Shown in pieces: positions 1 through 12,462 of a stretch of 64,000 bases of DNA. Origin of the DNA: Sorghum bicolor (taxonomy: Eukaryota; Streptophyta; Magnoliopsida; Poales; Poaceae); NCBI RefSeq assembly GCF_000003195.3, contig NC_012877.2, positions 9,588,855-9,652,854 on the forward strand, read 5' to 3'. The first letter of the stretch is position 1, and the number at the start of each line of letters is the position of its first letter. Below the pieces are notes generated by a model. The model did no database searches, had not been told where the DNA came from, and was given only the letters and a program-made list of their open reading frames with translations. Made by a program: the position numbers and the translations under genes.

Positions 1-1065
1 AAAAAAAAAAGTTTCTGTACACTGTATACTCCAGAAAACTACAAATACTCCTACGTAGTACTAGCAGTACAGCACTAGAGACACAGCGTAATGATGATGG
101 GAGGGCAAAAGGGTTGTCATGCGTCGCATGGCTACGTAGCCTACGAGTAGGACAGGAGTAGCTGCAGCACAGTGTGCCACAGTGCAGGCAAGGCAGGGCA
201 GGCCCTGCACTGTAGGTGTCCCTGGTTTTCCCTGCCTCGCATCGTCAGAGCCAGCATGCTGCATGCGTGTAGGATTGCTTGCTTCTGCAGCAGCTCCTTC
301 TGCTGCTACGTTACGTGCGTGGATATGGCAAACCCCAAGCACAAACCACGAGTGCTGTAGAAGGGATTAATCGCAGTCGCAGCGCAGCGCAGGGGAAGAA
401 AGATAGGGCACAGGGATTCGAATCTTTTCTCGGCCAGTGTCGACGATGCAAGCGTATCAGCGGCCTTGTTTAGTTCCGAAAAGTTAAAGTTACTGTAGCA
501 CTTTCGTTTGTTTGTGATAAATATTATCTAATTATGGACTAACTAGGATCAAAAGATTCGTCTCGTGATTTACAACTAAACTGTTTAATTAGTTTTTGTT
601 TTTATTTATATTTAATGTTTTATGCATGTGTCATAAGATTTGATGTGACGGGGAATCTTGAAAACTTTTTGGTTTTCGGGGTGAAGTAAACAAGGCCAGC
701 ATTTGCGTAAACTAGGCCCAGATTAGATTTCAAAAAATTTCTTTTTATCCCATCACATCACATTAAATATAGATTAAAAAAATAAAAATGCTATAGTACC
801 TAAATCTAAAAATTTTTCACCAAAATCTACTGTATTTTATATATGCATGTGTCCAAGTGTGTTTGTGTGTCAGCAAAGTGTTTTTCCATTTTGGCATGAA
901 ATAAAACCCATTGTATTTTACTACTATTCATGTCTCGAAGCCATTTTCTACTCATGTTTGTGCTAGTACAGTACTATTTTTATCAATGATCAGCAGTAAA
1001 AGAAAGGCACCTGAACTGTAGTAGCTTTGTTTCTTTTATATAAACACATGTAGAGCCTTTTTCAG
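1..1065 (+). other. Probable last intron of a NAC gene
   Basis: I find no NAC-domain exon in the first kilobase on either strand, yet a splice acceptor (TTTTTCAG) ends at 1065 and opens straight into the end of a NAC domain. This stretch is therefore best read as intron. The exons for NAC subdomains A to D would lie left of the window. It holds one MITE (462-697) and a short GC-rich hairpin at 179-213, with 10-base arms around a 15-base loop. The rest is AT-rich, and its small ORFs look like noise. Confidence 0.55.
462..697. mobile_element. Tourist-like MITE in the NAC intron
   Basis: The left end GGCCTTGTTTAGTTCC and right end AGTAAACAAGGCC form terminal inverted repeats. The 3-base sequence AGC flanks both sides as a target duplication. 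The interior motif near 535-580, with ACTAACTAGG followed by AAAAGATTCGTCTCG, recurs in the elements at 41-43 kb. Length (236 bp) and a 3-base duplication fit PIF/Harbinger-type MITEs. The superfamily assignment is inference, because AGC is not the usual TTA/TAA target. Confidence 0.8.
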
Positions 1066-1743
1066 GATGAGTGGGTGATCGCGAGGGTGTTCCAGAAGCC
1101 CGGCGAGGTCCCACCCGCCCGCAAGCAACACCACCGCCTCGGCGGCCTGAGCAGCGCCGGCGAGTCCTGCTTCTCGGACTCCACCTCGGCCTCCATCGGC
1201 GGCGGCGGAGGCGCGTCGGCTTCATCCGCGCCTCGCCCGCTGCCGCTCACGGTCACGGACGCCTCATCGCTGTCGCTGTTTGCGGCCAATGCCGCCGCCG
1301 ACGGCGACACCAGCTCCTACTGCGGCGGCCACGGCGGTGGCGCCGCCAACACTGGCAACAAACTGGTCACCGGCCGTGAGCTCGTGCCCTGCTTCTCCAC
1401 TAGCACCACCACCGGCGCCGCCCTGGATGCCGCCGCGCTCGGCATCGGGCAGCCGTACAACGCAGCAGTCCCGCCGCCGCTGGCCTTCGAGGCGCCGCCG
1501 CTGCCGACTCCGGCCTTCTTCCCGAACCTGCGTTCGTCCCTGCAGGTGCAGGACAACCACCTCCAGCTGCCACTGTTCCTCTCCGCAGGCGGAGGAGGCG
1601 GCCTGTCCGGGACGCTGGGTGGCGGGGCTCTCCACCACTGGCCCTTCGCCGGCATGGAGGTCAAGGTCGAGGGCCGCTCCGCGCCGCCGCAGATGGCCGT
1701 CGGCCCCGGCCAGCTCGATGGCGCCTTCGGCTGGGGCTTCTAG
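1066..1743 (+). CDS. NAC transcription factor, last exon (end of NAC domain plus C-terminal region)
   Basis: The exon opens directly after a splice acceptor with codons for DEWVIARVFQKP, the end of NAC DNA-binding subdomain E. It runs open to a TAG at 1741-1743, giving about 225 residues. The rest is a low-complexity regulatory region rich in Ala, Gly, Ser and Pro, with VPCFST near residue 108 and a C-terminal tail ending FGWGF. NAC proteins are plant-specific nuclear transcription factors, and the C-terminal half usually carries the activation function. A miR164-type site in the coding sequence places the gene in the NAM/CUC/ORE1-like clade, which controls organ boundaries, lateral organs or senescence. 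There is no ATG at the exon start because earlier exons lie outside the window. Very high GC content is normal for grass NAC exons. Confidence 0.9.
   Translation, partial: DEWVIARVFQKPGEVPPARKQHHRLGGLSSAGESCFSDSTSASIGGGGGASASSAPRPLPLTVTDASSLSLFAANAAADGDTSSYCGGHGGGAANTGNKLVTGRELVPCFSTSTTTGAALDAAALGIGQPYNAAVPPPLAFEAPPLPTPAFFPNLRSSLQVQDNHLQLPLFLSAGGGGGLSGTLGGGALHHWPFAGMEVKVEGRSAPPQMAVGPGQLDGAFGWGF
1379..1399 (+). promoter_or_regulatory. miR164 target site in the NAC mRNA
   Basis: The 21 bases AG followed by CTCGTGCCCTGCTTCTCCA are complementary to plant miR164 apart from two positions near the site's 5' end, opposite the miRNA 3' end. The seed and cleavage region match fully. The site encodes LVPCFST in frame, the peptide signature of miR164-regulated NAM/CUC-type NAC genes. 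The mRNA is therefore probably cleaved by miR164-loaded ARGONAUTE. Confidence 0.88.
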
Positions 1744-2729
1744 CTGCCCCTGCTGCATGCACACACCGCTACATGGACAGGGATCGATCGATATGCCCCT
1801 ACGTCCACATGGTTGTGCTAATCTATCTAGCCTCGTACGGACTACGTAATTAATAACCAATCAATCAGTCGATTAGTAGTAGTGATTTGATTTCTGCATG
1901 CGTTGTCGTTAATTAAGCTTGGTTAATTAGCTGCTGGTAGTAAGTGTTAGGGTCGTCGTCGATCTATATGTTGTAATGTAGTGTAACAACTGTGGTTTAT
2001 CTCTCACTGCAGTAGCAGGATGTGACTGACCGGCCGACCATGGGTTGGTAAAATCAGTCGATCATCAGTAGTAGTACGTACTCTATGTTCTAGCTTAGCA
2101 GCAGCTTTGTTCGTGGATTAGATGTGTCAAGTGTGCCCAGCGAAGTACTCATAGTTCGTGCAGTGGATGATCGATGCGAGCACTGGAGATTCTGACCGCG
2201 TGCTTGTGCTTTTGGCTGGTGGTGATCGAGAGCGCTAAAAGTCCACACGGCCGTTTCCCCTGGCACGGGGCACGGCGCCTCCATCAGCTTTTCGCATGCA
2301 TGCGTCCATCCATCCGTCATTCCAAACGTCACTTCCGCCATTGCCATGCCCATACGGCCATGCCTCTCATCGTCTCTCTCTTCGTGCAGTGCCAGTGTGG
2401 CTGGCTGTTGTACTCCATATTTTATGTGATGGATGGCGACGGTGACGAGATTTTACGTCACCAAACAGGTCGCATCGTCATGCATCCTGCGTCGGCCGCT
2501 AGCTGCAGGAACCCACCCACGCCTGGCCTCCTCGTGCTCCAAAACACTCATGGAATGGAGATCTCAAATCCATCTTTTGCAGCAGATTTTTGGACTCGAA
2601 AGCTGCAATGCACGGCATGCATGGTAGTATCACCGTACCAATACAATGATACTCCTTGTGGTCATCTTTTGTTGGAATGATGATGCACCCGTGTTCACAA
2701 AGATTACAAGGGTGTGTTACGACGGAGTA
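1744..2729 (+). other. NAC 3' UTR and downstream spacer
   Basis: After the stop come several hundred bases without convincing coding sequence. The first 300 or so, including TTGTAATGTAGTG near 1970, look like a plant 3' UTR. A 168-codon ORF at 2174-2680 has no recognisable domain and its composition looks like chance. No other feature was seen. Confidence 0.5.
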
Positions 2730-2960
2730 GGCCTCGTTTAGTTCATGCAAAACCTTTAAGATTTTTCATTATATCAAATCTTACGGTACATAATGAAACA
2801 TTAAATATAGATAAAAAAATAAATAATTACATAGTTTACATATAATTTACAAGATGGATTTTTTGACGCTAGTTAGTCTATGATTAGATAATAATTGCTA
2901 AATAAAAACAAAAGTGTTACCGTATCCAATTTTTTTGTACCTTCTCAACTAAACAAGACT
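2730..2960. mobile_element. Tourist-like MITE downstream of the NAC gene
   Basis: Left end GGCCTCGTTTAGTTC and right end AACTAAACAAGACT are imperfect inverted repeats of the same family as the element at 462-697. The interior includes ATATTTAATGTTTCATTATG-like sequence in reverse orientation. I could not see a clean 3-base duplication, so this copy looks older. Confidence 0.65.
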
Positions 2961-3258
2961 TGTTTTCATTTTATTTGATAACTAGTGTCTAATTATAGAC
3001 TAACTAGGTTAATGCCCGTACGTTGTTACGGGTTTTAAAATCTACATACTCTATGTTTCTTCATTCTTATTTTATTTTTTCTTTCTATATTCTTTCTTTT
3101 TCATTTCTTTTCAGTTTTCGTTTTTTATTTTATTTTATTTTCTGTCCTTTCCTTATTACCTTTTATTTTCTTTTTCTTTTGGTTTTATTTTTATTATTCT
3201 TCCTTGCTTCTATTTGTTTTTCTTTTTTTCTTTTTAGGTTTTTCGTGTTTCTTCATTC
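2961..3258. repeat. Polypyrimidine-rich tract, left flank of the Tekay insertion
   Basis: A small hairpin (CCCGTACGTTGTTACGGG at about 3016-3033) is followed by about 200 bases made almost only of T and C. The Tekay element inserted into this tract, which continues as T-rich sequence after 17816. No gene is visible. Confidence 0.6.
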
Positions 3259-6200
3259 TGTGGCAGAACCCCTAAGTGTTTGGGCCCACCGACACCTGTC
3301 ATTGTCCTAAGGACCTCTGACGGCGATGCCGGGGATCCTCCCACTTTAGAAGTCCGATGAGCATCGCTGGACGCTCATTCCACTGCTACCTGTGGCATGC
3401 CAAGCTGGCTCGTCCTGACCACTGGTAATGGTCAATTAACGAGAACTTCTTCTTCTCGCCCTTACAGGATAGTAAGTGGCCACCTTAACACCAGGATCAT
3501 TCGTTGCGAAGACAATGCAGTAACCCAAACGACACAAGACCAAAATAATATTTCAGAGTAAAACAGCGGAAGTATTACAAACTTAATTTACAAAAGGAGT
3601 TCTTCCAAATAGTAGAGTGTTATTACAAGCCTGGTCCAACGGAGCAACTTAAACTTTAGTACAGAGATTACAAATTTACCGACCCTGCCCATGGGTCACG
3701 CTCACTCTTCTTCGTCGTCAACCTCGACGACGGTCACACAACAGGGTCCGAAACAAGTCGGCTCCTGCGCTTCACCTGCAACAGGGGGTTGGAAAACCCT
3801 GAGTACGGGAGTACTCAACAAGACTTACCCGGTGGAAAAGAGGAGAAAGTAGGAATGCAGGCTTAGGGTAGACAAGGAGTGGCTGAGCAAGGAGCCAAAG
3901 TGTTTTGCCAAAAAGCTTACAAATAGTGCATCCTTACTTTCAAGTTTTATCCGCGAATCCCTCTCCCGCAGAGGCCGAGGAGTTCGAGGACAGTCTATCT
4001 AGTTGTTTCGCACAGACAAGTCTGTGAGTTCCTATTCCTAAAATAAAGTATTATTTATCCGACGGCCATAGCTTCATGTCGCTCTGAGTCCGGGAATTGG
4101 GATCCGAACCTCATGAGACATTTCCCCTTTCTCATTTTATCACATAGTTGCATATTTAACTACGATGAGGGTCGAAGGAATTGAGTCTCCCAATCGGGGA
4201 GCAACGACGATTCGAATCGCTTAGCAATCCAGCTGGAGTTCCTGACCACCCGACATATGTAGAACCAAATATTGCATATGTCAACCTAAATCAAGCTCTC
4301 CCCAAATTTGACCAGGTTCGCGGCACCCGAGAGCACAGTACACCACCATCCTACAGCCGATCTAGATGTTTTCCGGTCATCTCAGATCCGTAAGGTGGGT
4401 ACACACTACTCTCGCCATCTTTCCACTCCCAGTGCGCGAGTAGCTGTTCGCGTCGAGGGATCACAAGACCGGGCTTACCGAGGGCAAGTGGCTAGTACTA
4501 TAAATTCTCAACCCAGCAGGCCATCAACGGACCGGTCCTTGAGACACTACTTTAAGACTCCATTCTTAAAGCAAGTCCACCGACCGGTCTCAAATTGAAC
4601 ATCATTGACCATAAGTGTATTCCACAACAACCCTTCAAACTTTGTTTGAAAACCTATCTAGTAGCAGGGCTAAGCATCACTACGCAGTTTTAAAACGAAA
4701 CAGGTGCCAAGGACAAGATAACAATTATCAAGGTAGTAAATGCAGCAAGTAGGTTAACCCAATTCTCAACTACCTAATGCAGCATTTTCAATTCATAAGT
4801 GATAAGAGATTTAAAACATTCAAGGAGGGGTTAATGCATCCGGGGCTTGCCTTGGTTGCAGGGCAGAGAGGGACCCTCGGAGACTTCTCAAGTCTCGGAT
4901 CCGACTTCCTCGAACGGAGCACCGACCTCGGGGTTTGGTTCAACGGGCGCTCCTTCGGTCACGTGCACTATACGTAAAATGATGAATGCTCATGATATGC
5001 GTATGACAACTATGCAAGAAGGACTAAGTCGAGTACAACTTGCCTTCTTGGTGCAACTCAGAATAATCAATAAATGAAGTTGTTTAACATCTTAGTGTCT
5101 TTACCCAAGAGGTTGCATCTATAAATTAAGACTTTTTTTAATTCATAATTATCTTAAATTAACTAATTATTAATCCTATTTACTTTAATTAACTCTTAAT
5201 TAATCACTAATGACAGTAATTAAGCATTAAGGCCAAACAATAATTAAATGCCAAAGGTCATTAGGGTTAATGACCTCAGGTCATCATACAATCCCAAAAT
5301 CACTCAACCCTAATTATGAGGATTTAACTAATCACTATCTAATTATTTTGGAATTATTATTTAATTACTAAATAAGGGTTTATTAATATTTTACTCAAAC
5401 ATTATCCAAATGCCACCAAATTTTGTGTGGAGCCAGGGAATAATATTCAGAGGCTCTCCACCAATTTTGGTGATTTTTGCACATATAAATAAATTATTAA
5501 AATTCATCAAAGTTTTATTTGCTAAATAAAAGAGCCAATTTTTATACCCTTGCAAACTACCAGAAAACTGAGCCTAGTATTTTTCTTGGGTTCTACCTAT
5601 TTCAGGGAATCTATACAAAAATTTTTATCATTTTTGGGTCACTACACAATTTATTACTCAACTTCAAACATCAAGCAAAAATTGCATAAAAAGAAAAAGA
5701 AAAAGATTTTTGCGCAGCGGGCGGCCTGGAACTTGGCCCGCAGGCCGGCCCACGCGCGCTCGGCCCGCACACGCGCTGCGCGCGCTGCCCCTCCCCTCAC
5801 GTGGACACTGACGAGCGGGCCCCGCTCGTCAGGCCCTCCTCTCCTCTCTCTCTGCGGGACGCTGACAGGCGGGTCCCGCCTGTCAGTTCCGCCTCCCTCG
5901 TGCACGGCGGCCTTGCCGCGATCCCGGTCGCCGCTGGCGAGGTCCAAGCCCACACAAGGGTGCGCATCAGCTCCGCCTCGACCCTGCGACTCCATAGCTA
6001 CGGCTCGAGGACGCTCTACCGCTCTCTTCCTACCTCGGCCACGCGAAAGGCGGGCGGCCGCCCTGGCCGGCCGTGGACCGGTCCTTGGGGCTCGGTAGAG
6101 CGTAAACCAACAGGTCCGGGAGGTTCGGGAAGAAGTGGGGATCATGGTGCTCACACTACCACGGCAGGAGAAGCAGCAGAGAAGCTTGGTGACGGTGGCC

Positions 6201-7513
6201 GTACGGTCGGGCGGATGCTCCGGCTCCGGCGAGGTCGTCCCGGTGGTCCTGCTCATGTCCAGGGAGAACAAGCGAGCGCATGAGCATCGGGGAAATGAGA
6301 AGAGTTCGAAACGACCGCTTGCAAGGCGTGGTACCGACTGGAGCAGCGTGTCCACGTGAAGAGTTCCTCGGCGGCGGTTCTGGCTGGAGTTGGGGACGAC
6401 GGCTCGGCTGGTGGCGCTAGGGGGTTAAAGCGTGCGGCGAAGGGTCCAAGAGGTAGCTAGGTCGCGGGCGAAGTGGGTGCTGCACTCCGGGAAGATGGAG
6501 AGGACGTGCTTGCGGCGAATTTGAGAGGCGCAGGGAGCTCGTCGGCGATGAGGTTCAAGGAAAAGAAAGGAAAAGTCCCGGCCACCCGAAGCTTTATCCA
6601 CGCGACGGCGCCTGCGATGCGGATGAGAACGTCGAGTGAGGCACAGCAGCAAGCAGGTGCGTGGCCGCGTGCGTGGCGGCGTGCGCGGAGGCGGCTCTGC
6701 CCCGGCGGCAGAGCACCCCCCCTGCCGAACACTGTAGCAGAGCATATCCACCCAATTTGGAGTTTTGCAAAATTCGCCCGAATTTTGAACTAAAGACAAA
6801 AACCCACCAAAACCAAAGTTACTCAGAATTTTATAAGCTACAATTCTTATTTTGGTGCCCAAGACTAAATCTGAGTGGAAAAAGGTTAATTTGGCCAAAC
6901 AGTTTGAAAGTCAAAACTCAATTCCAAGGAATTCAAATTTTTGAATTGGGGCAAATCAGAATTTCCAAAATTACTTTTGTTTTTACTAAACAACTTGAAA
7001 AACTCCCAACATGAAAGTTGCTCAACTTTTTGTGCTCGACAACTTTCATGTTGACCACTTTTCAAAATTCCAAATGGATTTTGAATTGGAGGTTTAATTT
7101 GGAAAAGGGGACACTTTCTGGAAATCTGTGTTTTGAAAATTACTTTGAATTTTGTATTGAAACTTCAAAAACTCAAAACACCAAAGTTGTACACCTTAAC
7201 AAGATCTACAACTTTGCTTTTGAACACATCCTCAAATTTTGCTTGGTTTTTGAATTGCACAAAAAGGGGCAATTCTAGGGTCGAGAGATCAGGGTTTCCC
7301 CCCCCTAAGCCTTCGGAAAAACTTTACCCTAGGGTTTTAGCAACCAACCCAGGCATCACTAACAAGATAAACACACTTTAATTCCCTACGCACATTCAAC
7401 CAAATTAAACTCATTTTAAGTTGATGCATCAAGGTGTGCTTAACCAATATGCTGTGCAATGCTGATGATGCCATGATCCAAATTTTAGGAATCGTAACAT
7501 CGGGGATGTTACA
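3259..7513 (-). repeat. 3' LTR of the Tekay element
   Basis: It matches 13542-17810 almost base for base. It lacks a 14-base block found in the other copy (14826-14839), which explains most of the length difference. It contains a GC-rich segment near 5700-6700 with long ORFs on both strands. The same ORFs occur in the other LTR because the DNA is the same, and they show no recognisable domain, so I do not call them genes. Confidence 0.95.
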
Positions 7514-7527
7514 GCTCTCCCCCCTTA
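7514..7527 (-). promoter_or_regulatory. Polypurine tract of the Tekay element
   Basis: Read on the minus strand, AAGGGGGGAGAGC directly precedes the 3' LTR start TGTAACATCC. This is the expected position for priming plus-strand DNA synthesis. Confidence 0.85.
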
Positions 7528-7718
7528 AAGAAATCTCGTCCCCGAGATTTAAAGCCATAGGGTACGCAATGGAAAAGGAAATTTGTCAAAACTTCTTCAT
7601 TTTCGACTTTTCCATAAAGCAAGAAGTTGGGGGAAACCACTCCATTATAAACATATATGTACACAAAGTACATGGCATCGGCTACTCCTTTCCTTCATTA
7701 GAGTACACTTCTTATATA

Positions 7719-10700
7719 TCAGCTGTTGTCCTGAAGAGAAGCGTGGAACTCAGGAAAATTCTCCATCAGGTAATCTTCAGATTCCCACGTGGCTTCTTCT
7801 TCAGAGTGCTGGCTCCACTGTATCTTGTACCACTTGGTAGTTGTTCTTCGAGTAACTCTATTTCTTTGATCTAGTACTCGGATAGGATACTCCGAATAAG
7901 TTAGATCTGGTTCAAGTTCTACATCTTCAATATCTTGAACTTGGTCTGGTACCCGAAGACACTTCTTCAGTTGAGACACATGGAACACATTATGTATCCC
8001 GGATAATCGTTCGGGCAGTTTAAGGCGGTAGGCTACCTGTCCACATCGGTCAATGATTGGAAATGGACCAATGTAACAGGGCGCTAACTTGCCTTTAACA
8101 CCAAAACGATTTACTCCTTTCATTGGGGATACTTTCAAATACACATGATCACCTTTGGCGAACCTTAATGGTCGACGTCTTTTATCGGCGTAGCTTTTCT
8201 GTCGGGACTGAGCAACTTTCAAGTTATTTTGGATTTGTCTCACTTTGTTCTCAGTCTCTTTCACTAAGTCAACCCCGAAGAACCATCTTTCTCCAGGTTC
8301 CGACCAATGTAACGGAGTTCGACATCGACGGCCATATAGTGCCTCAAAGGGAGCCATCTTGATACTCTCTTGGTAGCTATTGTTGTAGGAGAACTCTGCT
8401 AGAGGCAAACAGTCATCCCATTTATCTGGAAAATTTAGGGCACAAGATCTTAATAGATCTTCTAGGGTTTGATTCACCCTCTCTATTTGCCCACCTGTTT
8501 GAGGGTGGTAGGCTGTGCTGTATAAAAGTTTAGTGCCCAAGGACTCGTGTAGACATTTCCAGAATTGGGAGACAAATTGTGTGCCTCTATCTGACACTAT
8601 TGTCTTTGGCACTCCATGCAGACTTAGGATACGATCAAAATAAATCTTAGCATAGGTGGAGGCAGGATACAATAGCTTTACAGGCAGAAAGTGTGCTGTT
8701 TTGGTGAGACGATCCACTATGACCCAAATTGAATCAAAGCCTTTGGCTGTCTTAGGCAGTCCTACTATGAAATCCATACTTATGTCATCCCATTTCCATG
8801 CTGGGATAGGCAAAGGTTGCAACTCCCCAGCGGATTTGAGATGAATAGCTTTGACTTTTCGGCAGGTGTCACATTGGGCCACATAGCGAGCTATTTCTAT
8901 CTTCATTTTTGTCCACCAAAACCTTTGTTTTAGGTCCTGATACATCTTATTGCTTCCCGGATGAATAGAATACCTCGTGGTATGAGCTTCATCCAGGATT
9001 CGTTGACGTAGCTCAGGTACCTTTGGAACCACTAAACGGTTCTTGAACCAGATTACTCCTGCACCATCCACCTTAAAGTCTGTGGGTGCTCTATTAGAAA
9101 TCTTCTCTTTAAGATGTTTCATGCCTTTGTCTTCTTTTTGTGCCTCTATGATTTGAGCTTCGACATTGAAGTCAATCTTTAGATTGGCAAGGTTGCCTTG
9201 GGAAATCATTTCTATCCCCAAGTTCTCTAGCTCTTGGCACAAAGTTATATCCCTAGGCGTCACTGTTAAGCAATTACAGTGAGCCTTACGACTGAGGGCA
9301 TCAGCTACTACATTTGCCTTGCCAGGATGATAATGCACCTCAAGGTCGTAATCTTTAATTAATTCTAGCCACCTTCGCTGGCGCATATTAAGCTCAGCTT
9401 GAGTAAAGATATACTTCAAGCTTTTGTGATCGGTGTATAGATGACATGTGTTCCCCAACAGATAATGACGCCAGATCTTTAATGCATGTACCACGGCGGC
9501 TAGTTCAAGATCATGGGTCGGGTAATTCTCTTCATGTGGTTTAAGTTCTCTGGAAGCATATGCAATTACGCGACCCTCCTGCATTAGCACATAGCCTATC
9601 CCTATCCCTGATGCGTCACAATACACATCAAAGGGTTTTTCAATATCTGGCTGGGCTAAGACAGGTGCAGTTGTCAATAACCTTTTCAGAGTCTGAAAGG
9701 CTTGCTCACATTGGGGTGACCAAACAAATTTTGTTTGATTTTTGAGCAAGGTCGTGATTGGTTTGGCGACTCTGGAAAAGTCCGGGATAAAACGACGGTA
9801 ATATCCCGCCATACCCAGAAAACTACGGACCTCATGTACCGTAGTCGGGGGTTTCCAATTCAACACATCTTCTACCTTGCCTGGGTCTACAGCGACTCCC
9901 TCCGCTGACAATACATGACCCAGGAAATGAACTTTGTCCAGCCAGAACTCACATTTGCTGAACTTGGCATATAGTTGATGCTCCCTAAGACGGGTCAGCA
10001 CAATTCTCAGATGTTCAGCATGTTCCTTCTTAGTCTTGGAGTAGATTAAGATGTCATCAATAAAGACAACCACAAATTTGTCTAGTTCTGGCATGAAGAC
10101 AGAGTTCATCAAGTACATGAAATGGGCCGGTGCATTGGTCAACCCAAAAGACATTACCAAGTACTCATACAACCCGTAACGGGTTGTAAAAGCTGTCTTG
10201 GGCACATCTTCCGGCCTAATTTTAATTTGGTGGTACCCTGATCTCAAATCAATTTTTGAGAACACTTTGGCCCCGGCTAGCTGGTCAAATAATAAGTCAA
10301 TGCGGGGTAATGGGTACTTATTCTTAATCGTCACCTCATTCAGGGGACGATAGTCGACACACAGCCTTAATGTTTGATCTTTCTTTTTCACAAACAAGGC
10401 TGGGCAACCCCATGGAGAAGAACTAGGCTGAATAAAACCTTTCTGCAACAGCTCTTGTAATTGGGTTTTTAATTCGGCCAGCTCTTTCGGTGCCATTCTG
10501 TAGGCCCTTCGAGATATTGGGGCTGTCCCTGGTTTCAATTCTATACAGAATTGTACATCCCGGTCCGGAGGCAGACCTGGTAAATGTTCAGGAAATACAT
10601 CCGGAAAATCCCGAACTACCGGGATATCTTTGACTTCAGACACATTAGCGGCATGAACTTGCCCAATTGTCCGCTTGGGAGTAACTAATCGAATTAGCAA

Positions 10701-10757
10701 ATAAGAATTCTCATTGGGCAATGGGATTTTAATGGTTCGATGCAAAGTGTCTAGCAA
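7719..10757 (-). CDS. Tekay pol: reverse transcriptase, RNase H, integrase, chromodomain
   Basis: An open frame of 1012 codons. Reverse transcriptase spans about residues 85-270, with the catalytic motif FIDD at 232-235. RNase H follows with DAS at 381-383 and YTDH at 441-444. Integrase has the zinc-binding set H592, H599, C629, C632 and the catalytic triad D662, D723, E759 with exact D(35)E spacing. A chromodomain-like tail (about 957-1005, ending near [11 protein letters not shown]) would direct insertion to marked chromatin. All catalytic residues I can check are present. The first codons overlap the end of the gag-protease frame in another frame, and the polyprotein is normally continuous there. 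A one- or two-base frameshift at about 10751-10770 therefore separates pol from protease. The apparent start is not a real initiation site. Confidence 0.93.
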   Translation of the reverse strand: MLDTLHRTIKIPLPNENSYLLIRLVTPKRTIGQVHAANVSEVKDIPVVRDFPDVFPEHLPGLPPDRDVQFCIELKPGTAPISRRAYRMAPKELAELKTQLQELLQKGFIQPSSSPWGCPALFVKKKDQTLRLCVDYRPLNEVTIKNKYPLPRIDLLFDQLAGAKVFSKIDLRSGYHQIKIRPEDVPKTAFTTRYGLYEYLVMSFGLTNAPAHFMYLMNSVFMPELDKFVVVFIDDILIYSKTKKEHAEHLRIVLTRLREHQLYAKFSKCEFWLDKVHFLGHVLSAEGVAVDPGKVEDVLNWKPPTTVHEVRSFLGMAGYYRRFIPDFSRVAKPITTLLKNQTKFVWSPQCEQAFQTLKRLLTTAPVLAQPDIEKPFDVYCDASGIGIGYVLMQEGRVIAYASRELKPHEENYPTHDLELAAVVHALKIWRHYLLGNTCHLYTDHKSLKYIFTQAELNMRQRRWLELIKDYDLEVHYHPGKANVVADALSRKAHCNCLTVTPRDITLCQELENLGIEMISQGNLANLKIDFNVEAQIIEAQKEDKGMKHLKEKISNRAPTDFKVDGAGVIWFKNRLVVPKVPELRQRILDEAHTTRYSIHPGSNKMYQDLKQRFWWTKMKIEIARYVAQCDTCRKVKAIHLKSAGELQPLPIPAWKWDDISMDFIVGLPKTAKGFDSIWVIVDRLTKTAHFLPVKLLYPASTYAKIYFDRILSLHGVPKTIVSDRGTQFVSQFWKCLHESLGTKLLYSTAYHPQTGGQIERVNQTLEDLLRSCALNFPDKWDDCLPLAEFSYNNSYQESIKMAPFEALYGRRCRTPLHWSEPGERWFFGVDLVKETENKVRQIQNNLKVAQSRQKSYADKRRRPLRFAKGDHVYLKVSPMKGVNRFGVKGKLAPCYIGPFPIIDRCGQVAYRLKLPERLSGIHNVFHVSQLKKCLRVPDQVQDIEDVELEPDLTYSEYPIRVLDQRNRVTRRTTTKWYKIQWSQHSEEEATWESEDYLMENFPEFHASLQDNS

Positions 10758-12250
10758 ACCCCTCGTTGTGCCATCCAGTTCATGCCTAATATGACATCAA
10801 TCTCCTGGTCTTTCAGAACAATCATGCTAGTGGGAAAACTATGCCCACCAAATTCGATGGGTATCTGGTGAACCATTTCTTTAGAGCTCAGTCGTCCTCC
10901 TGGCGACTGTATATAAAAATGATCTTGTGTTTCCCCAATGGGTATGCCATGCTTTAACACAAAGGTGCGATTGATGAATGTATGAGATGCACCAGAATCG
11001 AAAAGCATTAAAGCAGGCTGTTTCGTGACAGGAAACGTACCCATCATTACTGGTTCACCCTCCGGGATCGTCTCCACCTCCGTATGGAAGACTTGTCCCA
11101 CTTTCTTTGCTGGTTTTCCCCTTTGCACAGGTTGTCCTTTCTGAACCCCAGTCCTAAACTGACTCGGCTGGGGTTGGCCCATAGGTGGCCTTTGGAAGGT
11201 GGGGTTGGTTTGGCGGGGGAAAGGGCACTCTTTAGAAAAATGCCCAGGCTTACCACAATTGAAACAAGGGTAATTGTGGCTGGGCGGAGCAGTGGGGCGA
11301 ACACCTGGGGCGTTCGGCTGGCGTGGTGCAAAAGCGATGGCAGTAGGTCGAGAGTATACCTGCTGCCCTGGTCTATACTGTGGAGGGGAGAAAGGACCAC
11401 GATAAGGTGACGGCGCTTGGAAGCGTCCGTGGCCCTGCGGATGATAAATGATTCTCTGGCGCTTTTGACCGCGACCAGAGAAAGAGGAAGAAGCAGCCTT
11501 CTTCTTGGCTTCTTTGTGCTTCCTATTCTTTTCTTCAGAGGCGATGGCAATATTTACCGCCTCATAGAAGGTAGCATTTTGGCAGGTGGTCATCATGGTC
11601 TAAAGTTTAGTATTTAGACCACGCATGAAGCAGGCTTTCTTCTTTCTGTCAGTATTCACATGGTCTGTGGCATATTGAGAGAGATGATTAAACTTTGCCA
11701 CGTATTTCATGACACTTTTATCGCCTTGTTGCAAGGCGAGAAATTCTTCGGCCTTCATGGTCATGAGCCCTTCGGGGATGTAATGGGCGCGGAACGCGTC
11801 CTTAAACTCGGTCCAGGTGACCTGGTGTCCCGGAGCTTGGATAGCTAGAAAGTTCTCCCACCAGGCACCTGCAGCTCCCCGAAGCTGCTGAGCTGCAAAC
11901 AGGGGCTTCTGAGTTTCTGAACACTGAATCAAACTGAACTTGTGCTCCATGGTCCGGAGCCAATCATCCGCTTCTAACGGCTCATCAGCCTTAGTGAATA
12001 CCGGGGGCCTTGTCTCGGTAAAGTCCACGTACCGAGCTTCTCCGTCCCCATTGTGCTGTGCCATGAAGTTTGGGGCGGGGTGTGGTTGACGCTGTGCTAG
12101 CTCGCGTAGTAAGCGAGCATTGTCGGTAGTGGCACTCAACAGAATAGCTATGGCATCAGCCAAAGAAGGTGGAGCAGGTGGAGGGTTGGGGATATCATCC
12201 CCTCCCTGAGATGTCCCAGCTCCATCAGATCCACGTGTATGCATCGGCAT
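10751..12250 (-). pseudogene. Tekay gag and protease, broken by a stop and a frameshift
   Basis: Translation starts at the minus-strand ATG 12250 and runs 216 codons (capsid-like, ending RGLNTKL) to TAG at 11602-11600. The same frame then reopens for about 280 codons. That part has a basic linker, a CCHC zinc knuckle (CFNCGKPGHFSKEC) and a retropepsin site (LFDSGASHTFIN), ending at 10751 out of frame with pol. The capsid region matches the retrotransposon gag fold, including WLRTMEHKFSL. One nonsense codon plus one frameshift means this copy should not make a full Gag-Pol, although pol itself is open. Confidence 0.88.
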
Positions 12251-12462
12251 CTGCTACAAGAGCCACAGGTACTTGTTACTACATGAAATTCATAACGTAG
12301 AACATATCTTACATTCTTCCATTTATTTATTAAGCATTAGTTCAACACACCAGGAACCAACAAGTACAACTCCTCAAACCGAAAGAAAACTTATATTACA
12401 AACCCGACCCCACTACGGTAAACTAGGAATTCTACAACGACTTTGCCCGCGGCTTCACCGAA

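Noticed and set aside
179..213. GC-rich hairpin as a possible miRNA precursor
   Set aside because: The 10-base stem is too short for a plant miRNA precursor.
61..473. Small overlapping ORFs considered as upstream NAC exons
   Set aside because: None encodes NAC subdomain motifs, and no donor fits the phase of the exon at 1066.
1264..1860. Long minus-strand and second-frame ORFs over the NAC exon
   Set aside because: Shadows of the GC-rich coding exon; only the 1066 frame carries the NAC motif.
2174..2680. 168-codon plus-strand ORF after the NAC gene
   Set aside because: No domain, odd composition rich in Cys and His, no conserved neighbours, and it overlaps other ORFs of similar length.
5654..6355. 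Long minus-strand ORF (233 codons), also at 15950-16651
   Set aside because: Both copies are simply the two LTRs of the Tekay element. The ORF lies in a very GC-rich part, overlaps equally long ORFs in other frames, and has no known domain.
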